Assembly (NCBI GenBank): GCA_029204225.1
Contig: CM055092.1
Span: 23,005,005 to 23,069,004, forward strand
DNA length: 64,000 bases
Reading direction: 5' to 3'
Source: Diphasiastrum complanatum
Lineage: Eukaryota > Streptophyta > Lycopodiopsida > Lycopodiales > Lycopodiaceae
Both the position numbers and the translations under genes were made by a program. Each line of letters begins with the position of its first letter. The stretch's first letter is position 1. Below the pieces are notes generated by a model, which searched no databases, was not told where the DNA came from, and saw only the letters and a program-made list of their open reading frames with translations. Positions 10,890-23,491 of this stretch are shown here, in pieces.

Positions 10890-11460
10890 AGTCGATGGGG
10901 CTTCCAATGATAACATTTGGAAGTTCAAAATGAAGAGTATACTCATGGAGAAAGAGCTATGGGATATTGTTGCAAGCATTGGGACACCACTCACACTAAC
11001 ATGAGGGCCTATGACAAGAAGGTGCTAAGAGCATTATCATTGATCAATCTATCAGTTAACGATCATGTGATTACCCATATTAGTCATGTCATGACTACTA
11101 GGGGAGCTTGGGAAGCTTTTAAAACACAATTTCAAACTTCTAATCTAGCTCGAGCCATGTTCTTGAAGTCCAGATTGAACACCATCTGAATGGAAGAAGG
11201 TGAAATGGTGGGATCTTTCTTCACCAGGAGATGAGGCACCAGCTTGTGGCAATTGGAGAACCAATCAGAGATGTCAGATTGGTACATACCACAATGAGTG
11301 GTATATCGGAAGGCTTATAAATGTCTTTAAGTGGAATTGCCTCGAGGGAGAGATTGCCTACCTTCAAAGATTTGCATGCAAGAAGAGCAAAAGACAATGG
11401 ATAGTAAAGTCAAGGCAAACCACACAAGAGGATCAGGCATTGTCAGCTAAGAAAAAGTAA
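10890..11460 (+). pseudogene. Ty1/copia gag fragment, frameshifted
   Basis: In the first frame (about 10890-10985) it reads SNDNIWKFKMKSILMEKELW then DIVASIGTPL, the N-terminal gag signature. After a frameshift it continues KKVLRALSLINLSVNDHV, TTRGAWEAF and SNLARAMFLKSRLNTI. Then a stop interrupts it, and a final part resembles KEY gag text with a spacer Lys-rich tail. There is no CCHC knuckle, protease or pol. It is a decayed fragment of a family distinct from those at 3539 and 49620. Confidence 0.65.
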
Positions 11461-11702
11461 AAGAGCTAGAAACACACACGAAGAGAAAAAAAAAATTATA
11501 AAGTTCTAATCAAAACTCCCAAACCGTATGATTATATCCTATTCTAGAATGTCACCACATGCGCCCTCCCTGCGGCATTTGGGATTTCATGTGGAATTTA
11601 TCTTCCAACAAGAAACATTTGAACCATGTCTTTAATGGAAAAAAACAAGGGCTACACACCTTCCTAGAATTGGGAGTGTTGGTTACCTGAACTCTTTTAT
11701 GA

Positions 11703-11705
<3 letters not shown>

Positions 11706-11778
<73 letters not shown>
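11706..11778. repeat. (CT)n microsatellite
   Basis: An almost perfect CT run of about 73 bp, between a decayed gag fragment and a tandem duplication. Confidence 0.95.
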
Positions 11779-11780
<2 letters not shown>

Positions 11781-11888
11781 GCATGAAACATAACTAATAT
11801 ATAATACATAAATTAAGATAGGACACTACCTTTTTTGGGTAGAAATACACTTTTGTAAATTTATTATGCACTATTTTCAACTAATACA

Positions 11889-12021
11889 CTTGACTTGCAA
11901 TAACTTTTTAAGTGTACCTCGGAAGTATGTCATGTTTTATATCATTGGAAAGCGCTTTCTAATGCACCAAACTCCGCTGAAATTTGACTTACCACTAAAT
12001 AGTTGTCATTTTTAATATGGA
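11889..12021. repeat. Partial, diverged third unit of the tandem array
   Basis: The order 'acttgcaataacttttta', 'tatcattggaaagc', 'ctaatgca', 'gacttaccacta' repeats the first part of the two units that follow, at lower similarity. The array may therefore have begun as a shorter, roughly 130-bp subunit. Confidence 0.6.
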
Positions 12022-12496
12022 CTCAAAAAGTTATAATTAATAAAATCCCCATACTTTTGACTTGCCATAACTTTTTAGCCATAGCTCAAAATATGTCATG
12101 TAATATATCATTGGAAAGCACTTGTCAAGCACTTTATAATGCATTAAACTTCGTTGAAATTGGACTTACCACTATAAAGTTATGTCATTCTTAATGTGGA
12201 CTCAAAACAATTATGAGTACTAAAATTCCCAAAAAGTGAAATGTATTACCAAAAGGTACAATGAAAAATGGGTTATTTTTTTGTACCACCAAACCATGCT
12301 TTTAGCCCTTTAAAATCTATCATAAAATTCATAGATATGTCATTTGAAAGGTCCAAAAAAATCTAAGGGGAGGTCGGAATAGACATTGGTATACTGTTCA
12401 AAACAACATCATGTATTCCGGCCTCAATTCCTACCATGCCAATACCTGGGATCGGCTACAGAATGTGCATTTGAACTACTTCGATGGTGATCGGCC
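12022..12496. repeat. 475-bp tandem repeat, unit 1
   Basis: It starts ctcaaaaagttataattaat and ends gatggtgatcggcc. It is followed head-to-tail by a near-identical second unit. No coding domain is seen. Confidence 0.9.
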
Positions 12497-12972
12497 CTCA
12501 AAAAGTTATAATTAATAAAATCCCCATACTTTTGACTTGCCATAACTTTTTACCCATAGCTCAAAAGTATGTCATGTAATATATTATTGGAAAGCACTTG
12601 ACAGGCACTTTCTAATGCATTAAACTCCGTTGAAATTGGACTTACCACTAAAAAGTTATGTCACTTTTAATGTGGACTCAAAACAATTATGAGTAATAAA
12701 ATTCCCAAAAAGTGAAATGTATTACCAAAAGGTACAATGAAAAATGGGTTATTTTTTTGTACCACCAAACCATGCTTTTAGCCCTTCAAAATCTATCATA
12801 AAATTCATAGATATGTCATTTGAAATGTCCAAAAAAAACTAAGGGGAGGTCGGAATAGACATTGGTATATTGTTCAAAACAACATCATATATTCCGGCCT
12901 CAATTCCTACCATGCCAATACATGGGATCTGCTACAGAATGTGCATTTGAACTGCTCTGATGGTGATCGGCC
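12497..12972. repeat. 475-bp tandem repeat, unit 2
   Basis: This is a head-to-tail copy of 12022-12496, with only scattered substitutions and small indels visible by eye. It is non-coding. Confidence 0.9.
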
Positions 12973-13308
12973 AACAAATCAACAATGAAACCTGCAAAAC
13001 AAAAACCAATATTGAAGGTTGTTAAGTATATTACCACAAAAATTATTCTTGCAACAATCTAAATTTTACAAAACAAATCTGAAAAAAGAAAACAAAATCC
13101 ACACAAAGCAAAAACTAAATTTACACAAAGAACAATGAAGATCCATACGCAAATCTGTATCTGCACCAAAAACTGGATATACATCAGATGAATAGAAGAT
13201 CTGACATTAAAATATCCATCGGAATAGATGCTGCTTTAACAAACTTCATAGATCTTCCTATTCCAATGGGCATTCCGACCATCTAGAAATATGGTCTAGC
13301 ACCCTCAC
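12973..13308. other. No gene recognised
   Basis: An A-rich stretch between the tandem array and a minus-strand LTR. Nothing recognisable. Confidence 0.4.
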
Positions 13309-13723
13309 TGTTAGAATCCCCATCGTCATGGCAATCATTGCTAAAGTACAAACAGGTGAAGAACGCTAAGTTTCCACCCAACCATAGAGGTACTGCCACC
13401 TCACCCCCGTGCATTGGAGCCACAGACCACCTTCAAGCAAGCTCGGATCTCATGTAAGCCATGGTGTCTCATACCACCATGCCTTACCCTCGACCCTCAC
13501 CTACCTACATCCTGAGGCCTAGATACTCGTCCTGACCTGACCACCAGCGGAAGAGCTCTTCATTCTCCAAGAGAGAATGAATAGCTAGCTCATGGAGACT
13601 ACGTGCCAATGAGACATTGACATGTGGCACCCAAAAGATTTATAGCTCTATATCAGTGTTCTATCCCATAACTGAGACCGTCACCTCAAGTTTCCTGTTG
13701 CGTACCCTTATGGGTATGTAACA
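13309..13723 (-). repeat. 3' LTR of a Ty3 chromovirus
   Basis: On the minus strand this begins TGTTACATACCC and ends in TAACA, giving matching TGTTA/TAACA ends over 415 bp. It directly follows a purine tract (aaagggggaggga, at 13724-13737) and the stop codon of a chromodomain integrase. A TATA-like ctataaatc lies inside on the minus strand (about 13640). The limits rest on these ends alone, as no second copy is present. Confidence 0.6.
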
Positions 13724-13735
13724 TTCCCTCCCCCT

Positions 13736-14028
13736 TTAAGTGTCTCCTCCTAATGGGAGCAAGCTAAGGAAGTTCAGTCTTAGATAGTCCTCTCTCTCCC
13801 AAGTGTCCTCGTCATCTGACTTACCTTTCCAATGGACGAGAAATTCAGAAACCAAACGGTTTCTCAATTGGTGACGACAAACGTCAACAACTTTTTCAGG
13901 TACATTAGGCACAAAGGTAGACAGATCCTCGAGTTCAACTAGTTCACCTTCCGGAATTAGGGAATCCTTCCTACTAAGTCATTCTTTTAAACGACTTACA
14001 TGGAAACCAGGATGAACCCCAAAGATGA
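13736..14028 (-). pseudogene. Chromovirus integrase C-terminus with chromodomain
   Basis: The minus strand reads GVHPGFHVSRLKE, a stop (TGA), then LSRKDSLIPEGELVEL, VPEKVVDV, LRNRLVSEFLVHWKGKSDD, EDTWEREDYL and a stop. This is the usual end of Ty3 chromovirus integrase: the 'HPVFHVS.LK' segment, then a chromodomain with a 'LV+WKG...E.TWE' core, which in this clade targets integration to heterochromatin. The polypurine tract and LTR follow, as expected. Upstream of about 14028 homology stops in low-complexity DNA, so the rest of the element is missing. Apart from the TGA at about 13985, the frame is open. Confidence 0.75.
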
Positions 14029-14316
14029 TAAAACTATGAGGGCAGGGAGCGGTGGAGTGCACGAGCGGTGGATGGAGAGATGGAGGGAAGGAGGAGGGTG
14101 AGGGAGCGATGGAGGCCAGGGGGAGGGATGGCGGGAGAGGGAGCCATGGAGGGTGAGGGAAAAGGAGGGATGGATGCATGCATGCGGAGGAGGGCCACGC
14201 ATCGTGTTCCCCATATATGCATCCCCTTCTCATCATTTTTTGTGAAAAAAGTGTGTATGCATGGGTGAGGGGAGGAGGATGCATTAGTCCCTCACCCAAG
14301 AACAAAATTGTACGTA

Positions 14317-14320
<4 letters not shown>
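14029..14320. repeat. Purine-rich low-complexity DNA
   Basis: GGAGGGA-type words dominate 14040-14180. Long reading frames here and on the other strand come from base bias (Pro/Ser-rich translations). I do not regard them as genes. Confidence 0.6.

Positions 14321-14394
<74 letters not shown>
14321..14394. repeat. (TA)n(GA)n compound microsatellite
   Basis: About 48 bp of TA repeats is followed directly by about 26 bp of GA repeats. Confidence 0.95.
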
Positions 14395-14697
14395 TATCTA
14401 TAAATATATATATATATTTTCGTGTCACATTCATGACTATGTACGGGTAAGAGGATGCACCCATGGTAGCATGAGTGCATCCTCCTACTGTATGTACTTT
14501 TTCAAAAAAGTAACTAAAATTCTTAGATGCATGCATGGGGAGGAGGATGTATGCATCACGAAAATGCATACACATTCAGCTCCCACCTAGATTTGCTCCA
14601 TCGCTATTAATAGTAGCAGCTCCTTTCTGCTCCATCGCTACCATCAATAGCAGTTCTTTTTTCTCTCTTTTCACTTTGTGTTTGCACCTCTACCAAG
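14395..14697. other. No gene; small direct repeat
   Basis: Non-coding. The word ctgctccatcgcta occurs twice (about 14594 and 14628) just before the U-box fragment. Confidence 0.4.
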
Positions 14698-15105
14698 AAT
14701 AGTGAGAGAGGGGTGATAGCAGGTGCTGTCGCAGCTTCGATTGAGCATTTTCTCGAGGCTGATAAGCTGGATGGAGCAGAAACTCTTGCCACATTGGAAT
14801 TGCTCTGTAAAACACTAGCGGGCCGCATAGCAATGGGTGGACATGCTCTATTTGTTCCTGCATTGGTGAGAATGGTCCTAAGGGTTTCAGATCAAGCAAC
14901 AGAGTGCGCAATAGGCACGCTTTTAGCATTTTGTAGCTCCTCACAGACTGTTCAAGAGACTGTTATTAAAGCTGGTGTATTCACTCATATGCTGCTACTC
15001 ATCTAGAGTGACTGCACAGAAAGAGCCAAATGAAAAAACAAGGAATTTCCAAAGCTTTTGAGAGTTGATGCAAGAACATGCTCAAATGGAGGAGAGATTG
15101 CTAAA
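14698..15105 (+). pseudogene. U-box E3 ligase C-terminal ARM-repeat fragment
   Basis: The frame encodes ADKLDGAETLATLELLCKT, AGRIAMGGHALFVPALVRM, VLRVSDQATECAIGTLL and IKAGVFTHMLLLI. After an in-frame TAG it reads SDCTERAK, a TGA, then FPKLLRVDA. This is the last ARM repeats and 'DCTERAK+K...LLKLLR' tail of plant PUB22/PUB21-type U-box ubiquitin ligases, which pass ubiquitin to bound substrates in the cytoplasm. The U-box and earlier ARM repeats are absent. The two stops fall where Gln and Arg/Lys codons are expected. The fragment has no introns and lies in repeat DNA, so it is probably a retro-copy or captured piece. Confidence 0.65.
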
Positions 15106-15524
15106 GGTAATGCTTTCTTAGAGCGTCTTATGTTGAGAGTTTAGTTCATAATTTTCTACTTGTGCTCTTTTAATCATGTTTTAACATCTATGAAGGGCAT
15201 CTGAATCGTCTCACTTTTATGTTTTGTAGCTAACAAAAGTTTCTAATATGAAGTTGGCTACTCTCGTTGAGACTTCGCTTACTAAATATTTGCAGAGTGA
15301 TATTACGTAGCACATAATGTCATTAATAGCACTAGGCTTCACGCTTCATACGATCAAATAGTCTTGGTGTGCGTTAGCTCAAATCTTGCAAGAAATGACC
15401 GTTCGGTTTTAGATTGAGTGTGAGGACCACACTACTTAGCACATTACAATGAGACCTCATTTGACACCAACAATATGACTAGAAATTAAGGAGCTCCTGG
15501 AATCCAAAAATAGGAAGCCTTCTT
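15106..15524. other. No gene recognised
   Basis: Between the U-box remnant and the next coding-like stretch. No domain or repeat identified. Confidence 0.35.
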
Positions 15525-15850
15525 CCATGAAAACTAAAACTTCGATTCTCCATAGATGTTTGTGGGCCAACATTTGCATCCGGGTTTAATCTCCATGATG
15601 ACATCTATTTTGAAATTTTTTTGACACGTTCTGCGCACTATGCTCTCGAACGTACTATTCAAAATGCACAATACATTCCTGCCATGCTCCAAAAGCAAAG
15701 TGATCCCAAATCTATACTCAAGTGGGAGGAGCATGCAGGCCGGATTTTCTCTACTCTCAACCCTGTTTCGGAGGTCCTCATTTCCACATAGGTTGAATCG
15801 ATTGTACAGTGGTCCTACTTTGCCCAAATTTTCAATTTTATCTTTCAGGT
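15525..15850 (+). pseudogene. Unidentified coding-like stretch
   Basis: One plus-strand frame is open with protein-like composition and one TAG (at about 15789): KLKLRFSIDVCGPTFASGF, YFEIFLTRSAHYALERTI, SILKWEEHAGRIFSTLNPV and VQWSYFAQIFNFIFQ. The last codon is followed by gtatgtat, a plausible splice donor. I do not recognise the protein. It could be an exon of a lost host gene, or the 5' part of the Ty3 element that follows at 16.9 kb. Confidence 0.3.
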
Positions 15851-16024
15851 ATGTATATCTATAATTTATTGTCTATAGTATATTATTACTATAGCAAATA
15901 TTACACCTGCGATTATCTTACAGACAAGAACTTTGCGGTTTCATAAGTATGTTTCGGGTCTAAGAGGACGTTGCGGTTTCGTAATTACATTACGGTTCTA
16001 TGGGGACATTGCGGTTTACGTATT

Positions 16025-16388
16025 ATGGAAGGAGCCAGGCAGAGGCCATTCTGCCCGGTTAGGATTTCTAGAATTTTTTTAGGCTTGGCAAAAAGAAATG
16101 CCCGAGCCTAAAATAATTCTGGAATTCCTAACCGGGCAGAATGGCCTCTGCCCGGCTCCTTCCATTGCGTAATGGATTTTTGGACCCTTTTTAAACCAAT
16201 CCTTAGCTGCCACGTGGCAGGTGCAAGCAAAATCAGCACTAGAAAAATTTGAGACCAATCCAATGCTGCCATGTGGCAAATGGCAGGCATAATCTGCACT
16301 AATTTTTTTTAAAAAAAACAGGTGACTATTCTGCTTTTTAATTTGTTCAAAAATGGGCAGAATAGTCACCAAAAATCCATTACAAATA
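16025..16388. mobile_element. Foldback/MITE-like element with nested inverted repeats
   Basis: Three nested or adjacent palindromes are visible. Arms of 64 bp at 16025-16088 and 16102-16165 are inverted copies with only about five mismatches around a 13-bp loop. 'gtaatggatttttgg' at about 16170 pairs with 'ccaaaaatccattac' at about 16370. 'ggtgactattctgc' (about 16321) pairs with 'gcagaatagtcacc' (about 16357). Between them a 59-bp direct repeat (16195-16253 and 16254-16312) contains 'ctgccacgtggca'. There is no coding capacity. This is typical of a non-autonomous DNA element. The target duplication is not clear. Confidence 0.6.
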
Positions 16389-16914
16389 CGTTGCAGGTTG
16401 TCCATATGTGGAGGTTTAGAAAGTGTATTATGACGGGATTTTAGGTAATCAGATTACGAATAGGGTTCGACGAGTAGATTGCAGTTTTTATAATGTATTG
16501 TTATGACTCAATGTTGTGATTCAATTAGTAGGCGTGATATTGCATTGAAGAGAGTCGCCGGGTTGTAACCAATATGCGTACGACGACCCAGATTCTGGTA
16601 GTGTTAATAACCATAAAGATAATATCTAAATGACTCATAAATAATTGAGTTAAGTGGATGGTGACATACTCATCGCAACGTGTCATCTTTTGGTAAGGGG
16701 GTGTTAAACTTGTTGGTGTTCTGAAGCATTGGAATACTTTTAAGCGGTTGGAATACTCTTCTTTTCTGCTTCTGAGCTCTTACCTTGTAAAGCACTGCAA
16801 GTATTTTCCCACAACATATTCGCAGCAAGAACACTAGCAAGAACTCTAGGTTTACCAAGTGGAAAAAAGTCGAAGCATGTAAATTCAGGAATATTTGAAA
16901 GAACTGTGGTTGGA
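16389..16914. other. No gene recognised
   Basis: Non-coding between the foldback element and the Ty3 element E. The word 'ttgcggttt' recurs at 15938, 15972 and 16009 just upstream of the foldback element. Confidence 0.35.
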
Positions 16915-18480
16915 TCATCTCCAACATTTCAATCCTAACAGGATTGTGGAGACAGCAGCGATAGAATTTCTTGATAATATAAGGAAGGAGTCAGATGAGC
17001 AAGGCATCACGCAAGTATGACATGTGAGCATTCTAATCACAAAACAACTATTTTCTAATATGATAGGGTTGCCAATTAATTTTGACATACTAAATGTGCC
17101 TTCAGTACACATGGCTGATTTCTTTCCTATAGATGCCTTCAACAAGGAGCAGGGTTATAAGTTACCATCGACCCTCAGGGCTTTGAGAAGATGGATGAAT
17201 CAGGTAATTTTTCTACGACAAACGGATCAGTATATTTCAGTTTAAAATTTTAGGTTGATACAAGCTGCATTGCACGACGTACCAATTCCATGGGGCAAAA
17301 TTGCATATTCACAATTCAAGAAGTGTTTGGATAGCGCGAAGAAATACACTGAATGGGGGTCACACATTACTAAGATTTGGGAAGCTTACGGGGTTTTGAC
17401 AGATCAAGAATTGGGACTATTTCAGCCCAATCTAGTTCACAAAAGGCCTAAGCAGTATTGTGTCAGTACCAAACTTACTTGGGGACGAAGTTGAGGGGCA
17501 ATTAGACTCCTTTAGTCCACCAACACAACAAGACACAACATGAGTTGAGAAGCTGATCGGAGATTCGAAGATGATGCAATAGCAGGATGATGCAGGGTTT
17601 ATAGACAGTCGCAAGATGTTACCACGGTAGCCATTTTCTTGCCCGGACACCACGGAACCGACCAAGGATGTAGGGATGGACGACCACAACATGGATTATG
17701 TTGATGACGAACACATCAAGCAATTCTTACAGACAGCCAAGAATTTTTCACCGGCACTACAACACGGTATAGAGTTTATCTGGCAATATCAGCATTTGCA
17801 AAACCATGCAGCATACTAGCACGGAGTATATGTGCAACAAGCTAATAGATTGAAGATTGCAGAGGAAGAAGCACCTAGGATATGACAGTATCAAATGCAA
17901 ATAAATGAGCTGACAACGTAGTTGAAGAGTGTATAGGAGTAGCTATGCCAAAAGACCAAAGATAACAATGTGCTTCGAGAACAAAATGCACATTACTTTG
18001 ACCAGATTACTCAATTACAGAAGGAGCTCTATATAGTGTAGACTGCTAAAGAGATTGTTGAGTATGAACGAGAATTGTTGAATGCCCAAATCTCGAAAAT
18101 CACTGCAGGAGTGCCAGAACGTGTTGATAATGTGAGGCTAAAGGAATGGGCCAAAACAATCTTACGCAAGAGGGTAGCCGACAAGCTGGAGCAGCTTATG
18201 GAGGAAGAAGGCTTTTTGAGAGATGAGAATATCCAGTTACATGCCTATGAGAATATTCTTGAAGGAAACTTACATGCCTATCACCACTGAATGGCTTAAC
18301 AAAATGGTGTTGACAAAGCAAACACCACGATCGGTATCAGACATCATAGATGACAATCAGAATCTTTTACTCAAGCCATTGTGTTATAGATTGGCCACCC
18401 CCCCACCAAAATCTAGGGTTTTGTCATCACCATCTATGATGATGAGATACAAACTGATTGCGATCGATTCATAGGGTAGA
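16915..18480 (+). pseudogene. Ty3 element E, 5' (gag-like) coding region, decayed
   Basis: Several plus-strand frames, broken by stops, together look like one long reading. First comes IVETAAIEFLDNIRKESDE and VSILITKQLFSNMIGLPINF, then VPIPWGKIAYSQFKKCLDS with WGSHITKIWEAYGVLTDQ. Then a Gln/Glu-rich, probably coiled-coil part includes WAKTILRKRVADKLEQLMEE and GFLRDENIQLHAYENIL. It is upstream of and collinear with the CCHC knuckles of the same element, so it is probably the gag capsid and coiled-coil part. No known domain is matched with confidence. Frameshifts near 17205-17255 and 18270 separate the segments. Confidence 0.45.
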
Positions 18481-18599
18481 GATGAATATGTGACTCACTG
18501 TTCAAGAATGCATACCTCATGTGAAAGCGAGAGTGAACACCACAGCAAAGACATCAAAAAGAGGAAGCGACAAAAGAAGGCTAACACATGAAGATTACA

Positions 18600-19740
18600 C
18601 AAGGTTCTTCGATGGGGAACTACTTCGCTACATGGCCAAGGCTTGGAACAGATTGTGGATGCTGCAAGACAGTTAGAAAAAGAAGAAACTAGAAAGAAGT
18701 ACCAACGACAGCGTTGACATCATCGGCGAGATGACTCATCTGATTCTGATTCATATACCAGTTCGGAATCAGATATTTCTTCAAGCTCAAAAGAGAGTTC
18801 ATCTTATTCACATGATGGGAAATGGTCAAAGAAGCATAAGCAAAAAGTGAAAACTAGTGAGTCATTGCCAGCAGTCACGAAAGATATTGTTACTATGGAA
18901 TTTTGCCAAGGAAACGTTCGTTTCTGTTGGAATTGAAATCAAGAAGGGCATTATTTCAATGAATGTGCTAATGGCACGTATTGTATGATTTGTAATGCAT
19001 ATAACCACTGGACGAATGACTGCAAGCAGTAAGATCTGCTGGAGCATTTGTAGTCCAAGCACACCAATGCAACAACCACAAATGCAATAGCCCTAGCATC
19101 GGCAACCACCATTACAACCGATACCACCACAAATGCAGGCGTATCAAGGCCCTTATTATCAAGGGAATCAGATGCAACCCCCTTTCAATGGCAAGTGTAT
19201 TACCGACCAGATCTACCAGATGTATTTGCAATTTTTGCAATCAGAGGAGTCACCATTATTTCAACTGTGTGACATACCATTGGCAGTGTGTGGGGAACCT
19301 AGAAAGAGGATTGCCACCACCGCGACTTAATAATCGTATCAATGATCAAGACATTGTGCAAAATCAACCTCAAAACCCGGGCGAGATGAATGCTCCTGAG
19401 CAACAGGCACCGGTGTAGCTGATTACAGTGGAAGAACCACCATTAACCGACGTACAAGCGGTGACTCAACACAAGGGTAAGGGAAATGCACCAATTCAGG
19501 AGGAAGGTGTGGAAGATGTTGAACCAAGCACCAGTCAGATTGTTATTTCCGATATTGGTTAGATGGCCAAAGTCACTCAAAATGTATTGGAACAATTACA
19601 TCACCCATAGGGGCCAAATTCTCCCCATGAGTTGGTAGATGTCGTGGCTGACCAAATTTCGGAATTTGTGCATACTTATAAATTTCAGGTTATAGTAGGA
19701 CAGTTGATGCAAATTGCACCCTATCCAGCGGAATCCATAT
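18600..19740 (+). pseudogene. Ty3 element E gag: Ser-rich linker and three CCHC knuckles
   Basis: The frame from about 18660 reads LEKEETRKKYQRQR, then RRDDSSDSDSYTSSESD, then a Lys/Ser-rich linker. Zinc knuckles follow: NQEGHYFNEC (its second Cys position reads TGA), CMICNAYNHWTNDC, and in another frame CNFCNQRSHHYFNC. Such CCHC motifs bind genomic RNA during packaging of the element. A Pro/Gln-rich spacer with stops leads to the protease at 19764. The KEET/DDSSDSDS part recurs in a fragment at 55484-55625. Confidence 0.65.
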
Positions 19741-19763
19741 GATCAAACTTACCAGGATTTACG

Positions 19764-20117
19764 ATGTCGAAAGGACTTCCTCCTACGCCAGTCAATGCGA
19801 TTGTTCAATCCATGGAACAAGACACTGTTCCTATATTGGAAGTGGATATTCAAGGATTGAATATCAAAGGAGTTCAAATCGATGGTGGTGCAGGGGTGCA
19901 CATCATCTCGGAAGAAACTTATAGCAAATTAAAGAACATCACGCTGCATAAAATTAATTTGGTAATACATATGGCTAACCATACGTGCGATTCTCCAGCT
20001 GAGGAAATTCGGAAGATCCCTGTCTATATTAAGGGATTTAAGTTTCTGTTGAATTTTGTTGTCATGAGGTTGCCCACGGGTTCAGATGTCTATCTGGTCC
20101 TATTAGGCCAACCCTAG
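19764..20117 (+). pseudogene. Ty3 element E aspartic protease
   Basis: The 117-residue frame has the retropepsin order: VPILEVDIQGLNIKG, then the active-site segment VQIDGGAGVHIIS (the usual D-S/T-G-A has DGGA here), then VIHMANHTCDSPAEEI and KFLLNFVVMRLPTGSDVY before LVLLGQP. The protease cleaves the gag-pol polyprotein. Ser/Thr to Gly in the catalytic triplet would be expected to impair it. It lies directly downstream of gag and upstream of RT, as in Ty3/gypsy. A stop at 20115-20117 separates it from the linker. Confidence 0.75.
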
Positions 20118-20435
20118 CTGCGAGCTGCTAAAGCAGTACATGGTTGGCAACGAGCATTGCAAACACATCAAGGGAGGTTGGATTCCACAGTTCGACCGGT
20201 GGGAGTTGAAACGGTTCAAGAATTCTTGTTCCAAATAGTGATGGAGGAATCTGAAGAGAATTTGTACTTGACGAGTCTGTATCCAGATTTCATACCAGTG
20301 GCAGAAGCTCATTTATTTACAGTTATCAATCTATTTGTTGCAGAGGAAGTTAGAGCTGATTCCAAAGAATTATTGCAGAAGGATAAATAAGTGATAGCGT
20401 AGGATTCAACTGGAGAGCAATTTCCATAGCGTTTA
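20118..20435 (+). pseudogene. Ty3 element E protease-RT linker
   Basis: The plus-strand frame 20157-20390 (EFLFQIVMEESEENLYL, SLYPDFIPVAEAHLF) is collinear with the element. It is the variable linker that precedes RT in Ty3 elements. It contains stops at its ends. Confidence 0.4.
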
Positions 20436-21660
20436 TTGGCGATTATTGAAGAGTCTCAAACATTAAAAGAAGAGCATGTGCGGTTACATCGTACTCAAGT
20501 CTCCAGAGAAGAATTGATCAAGATTAATTTGGGGATGGAAGACAACCCAAAGCACGTACCAATTGGTGGGAATAACGATCCGGAGTTTATTCAACGAGCA
20601 ATTGAATTATTCCAGAAGTACAAGGCCATATTTGGATGGTCTTATGATGAACTCAGAGGTGTACAAAAGAAAATCTATCAACACACGATCGATGTCACCA
20701 TTGATGCACAACCTATACGACAACAACGCTATAGGATGAACCCAAAGCATGTGGAAAGAGTCATAGCCGAAATAGAGAAACTTGTGAGAGTTGATTTTAT
20801 ATACGCTATTGACTATATACCATGGTTAAGTCCCATTGTGATAGTACAGAAGAAGGACAGTAATCTACGGGTATGTGTGGATTACCGTAAGCTCATTTCA
20901 TTCTGTGGGTCATGAGTTATACAGTTTCTTGGATGGGTTTAGTGGGTTGAATCAAATATAGATCACTGAGAAGGATACAGAGAAGACTGCTTTCATCATA
21001 GAATGGGGGGTGTATGTCTATAAAGTAATGCCATTCAGATTAAAGAACTCACCAGCAGCTTTCCAGAAGGTTATGACAAAAGCATTTTATGATTACTTTG
21101 ATAGGTTCATGAAAATTTTCCTGGATGATTTTTGCTTATATGGTGATGTCGAGGATCGACTGGACTATTTAGAAAAATGTTTTCAGCGGTGTTACGAGTT
21201 CGGAATAAGTTTGAATCTAAACAAATGCAATATCTGCATAAGACGTGGAGTTTTGCTTGGGCAAATCATTTCAAAAAAGGGTCTATCAATTGATCTAGCA
21301 AAGATCAAGGTGATTAAGAATATGCGGGTTCCAAAGTCTCCGAAAGAGATGCAATCCTTGGGAATGACGAGGTATCATCGTCGTTACATTTACGCATATT
21401 CGGATAGAACTCGTGTTATATGAGCTTTTGACAAAAGGAGCGGTGTACTAAATCACTATTAAGTGCTATAAAGCATTTAAGGATTTGGTTAACGCATTGG
21501 TGAATGCACCTATTCTTCAACCGCCAGATTGGAGTAAACCATTTCATGTGCACTGTGATGCTTCATAGGTAGCAGTTGGTTGCGTATTAGTACAACCAGG
21601 AGAAGAGAAAGGATATGATCATCCAGTATACTATGCAAGCAAGTAGCTAACGCCAATAGA
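20436..21660 (+). pseudogene. Ty3 element E reverse transcriptase and start of RNase H
   Basis: The frame carries the RT landmarks: QRYRMNPKHVERVIAEIEKL, IDYIPWLSPIVIVQKKD and LRVCVDYRKL. After a short break come FLDGFSGLNQI, EKTAFI, MPFRLKNSPAAFQKVM and the catalytic FMKIFLDDFCLYG. Then LNLNKCNICIRRGVLLGQII and LAKIKVIKNMRVPKSPKEM follow. From about 21470 the RNase H start is readable (APILQPPDWSKPFHVHCDAS, VYYASK). The sequence departs from the element at about 21660, before any integrase. Stops at 20913, 20961 and elsewhere make it non-functional. It copies element RNA into DNA in intact relatives. Confidence 0.8.
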
Positions 21661-23416
<1,756 letters not shown>

Positions 23417-23440
23417 ATTCTTGCCTTAACATCCTTTCAG

Positions 23441-23491
23441 GTTTAGGGTTTTAGGGTTTAAGGTTTAGGGTTTAGGGTTTAGGGTTTAGGG
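23441..23491. repeat. Interstitial plant telomere-type repeat
   Basis: About seven head-to-tail copies of TTTAGGG, two of them imperfect, lie 26 bp from the GA microsatellite. TTTAGGG is the usual plant telomere unit, so this is an interstitial telomeric site or a telobox-like array. Confidence 0.9.

Noticed and set aside
13979-14575. A 198-codon minus-strand open frame
   Set aside because: Its length comes from (TA)n(GA)n and purine-rich low-complexity DNA. Only its last 13 codons or so belong to a real domain, the chromovirus integrase end.
17200-17256. A possible intron between two coding segments of element E (gtaatttttc...tttag)
   Set aside because: Joining at these sites does not put the downstream open frame in register. 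A simple frameshift in a decayed element explains it better.
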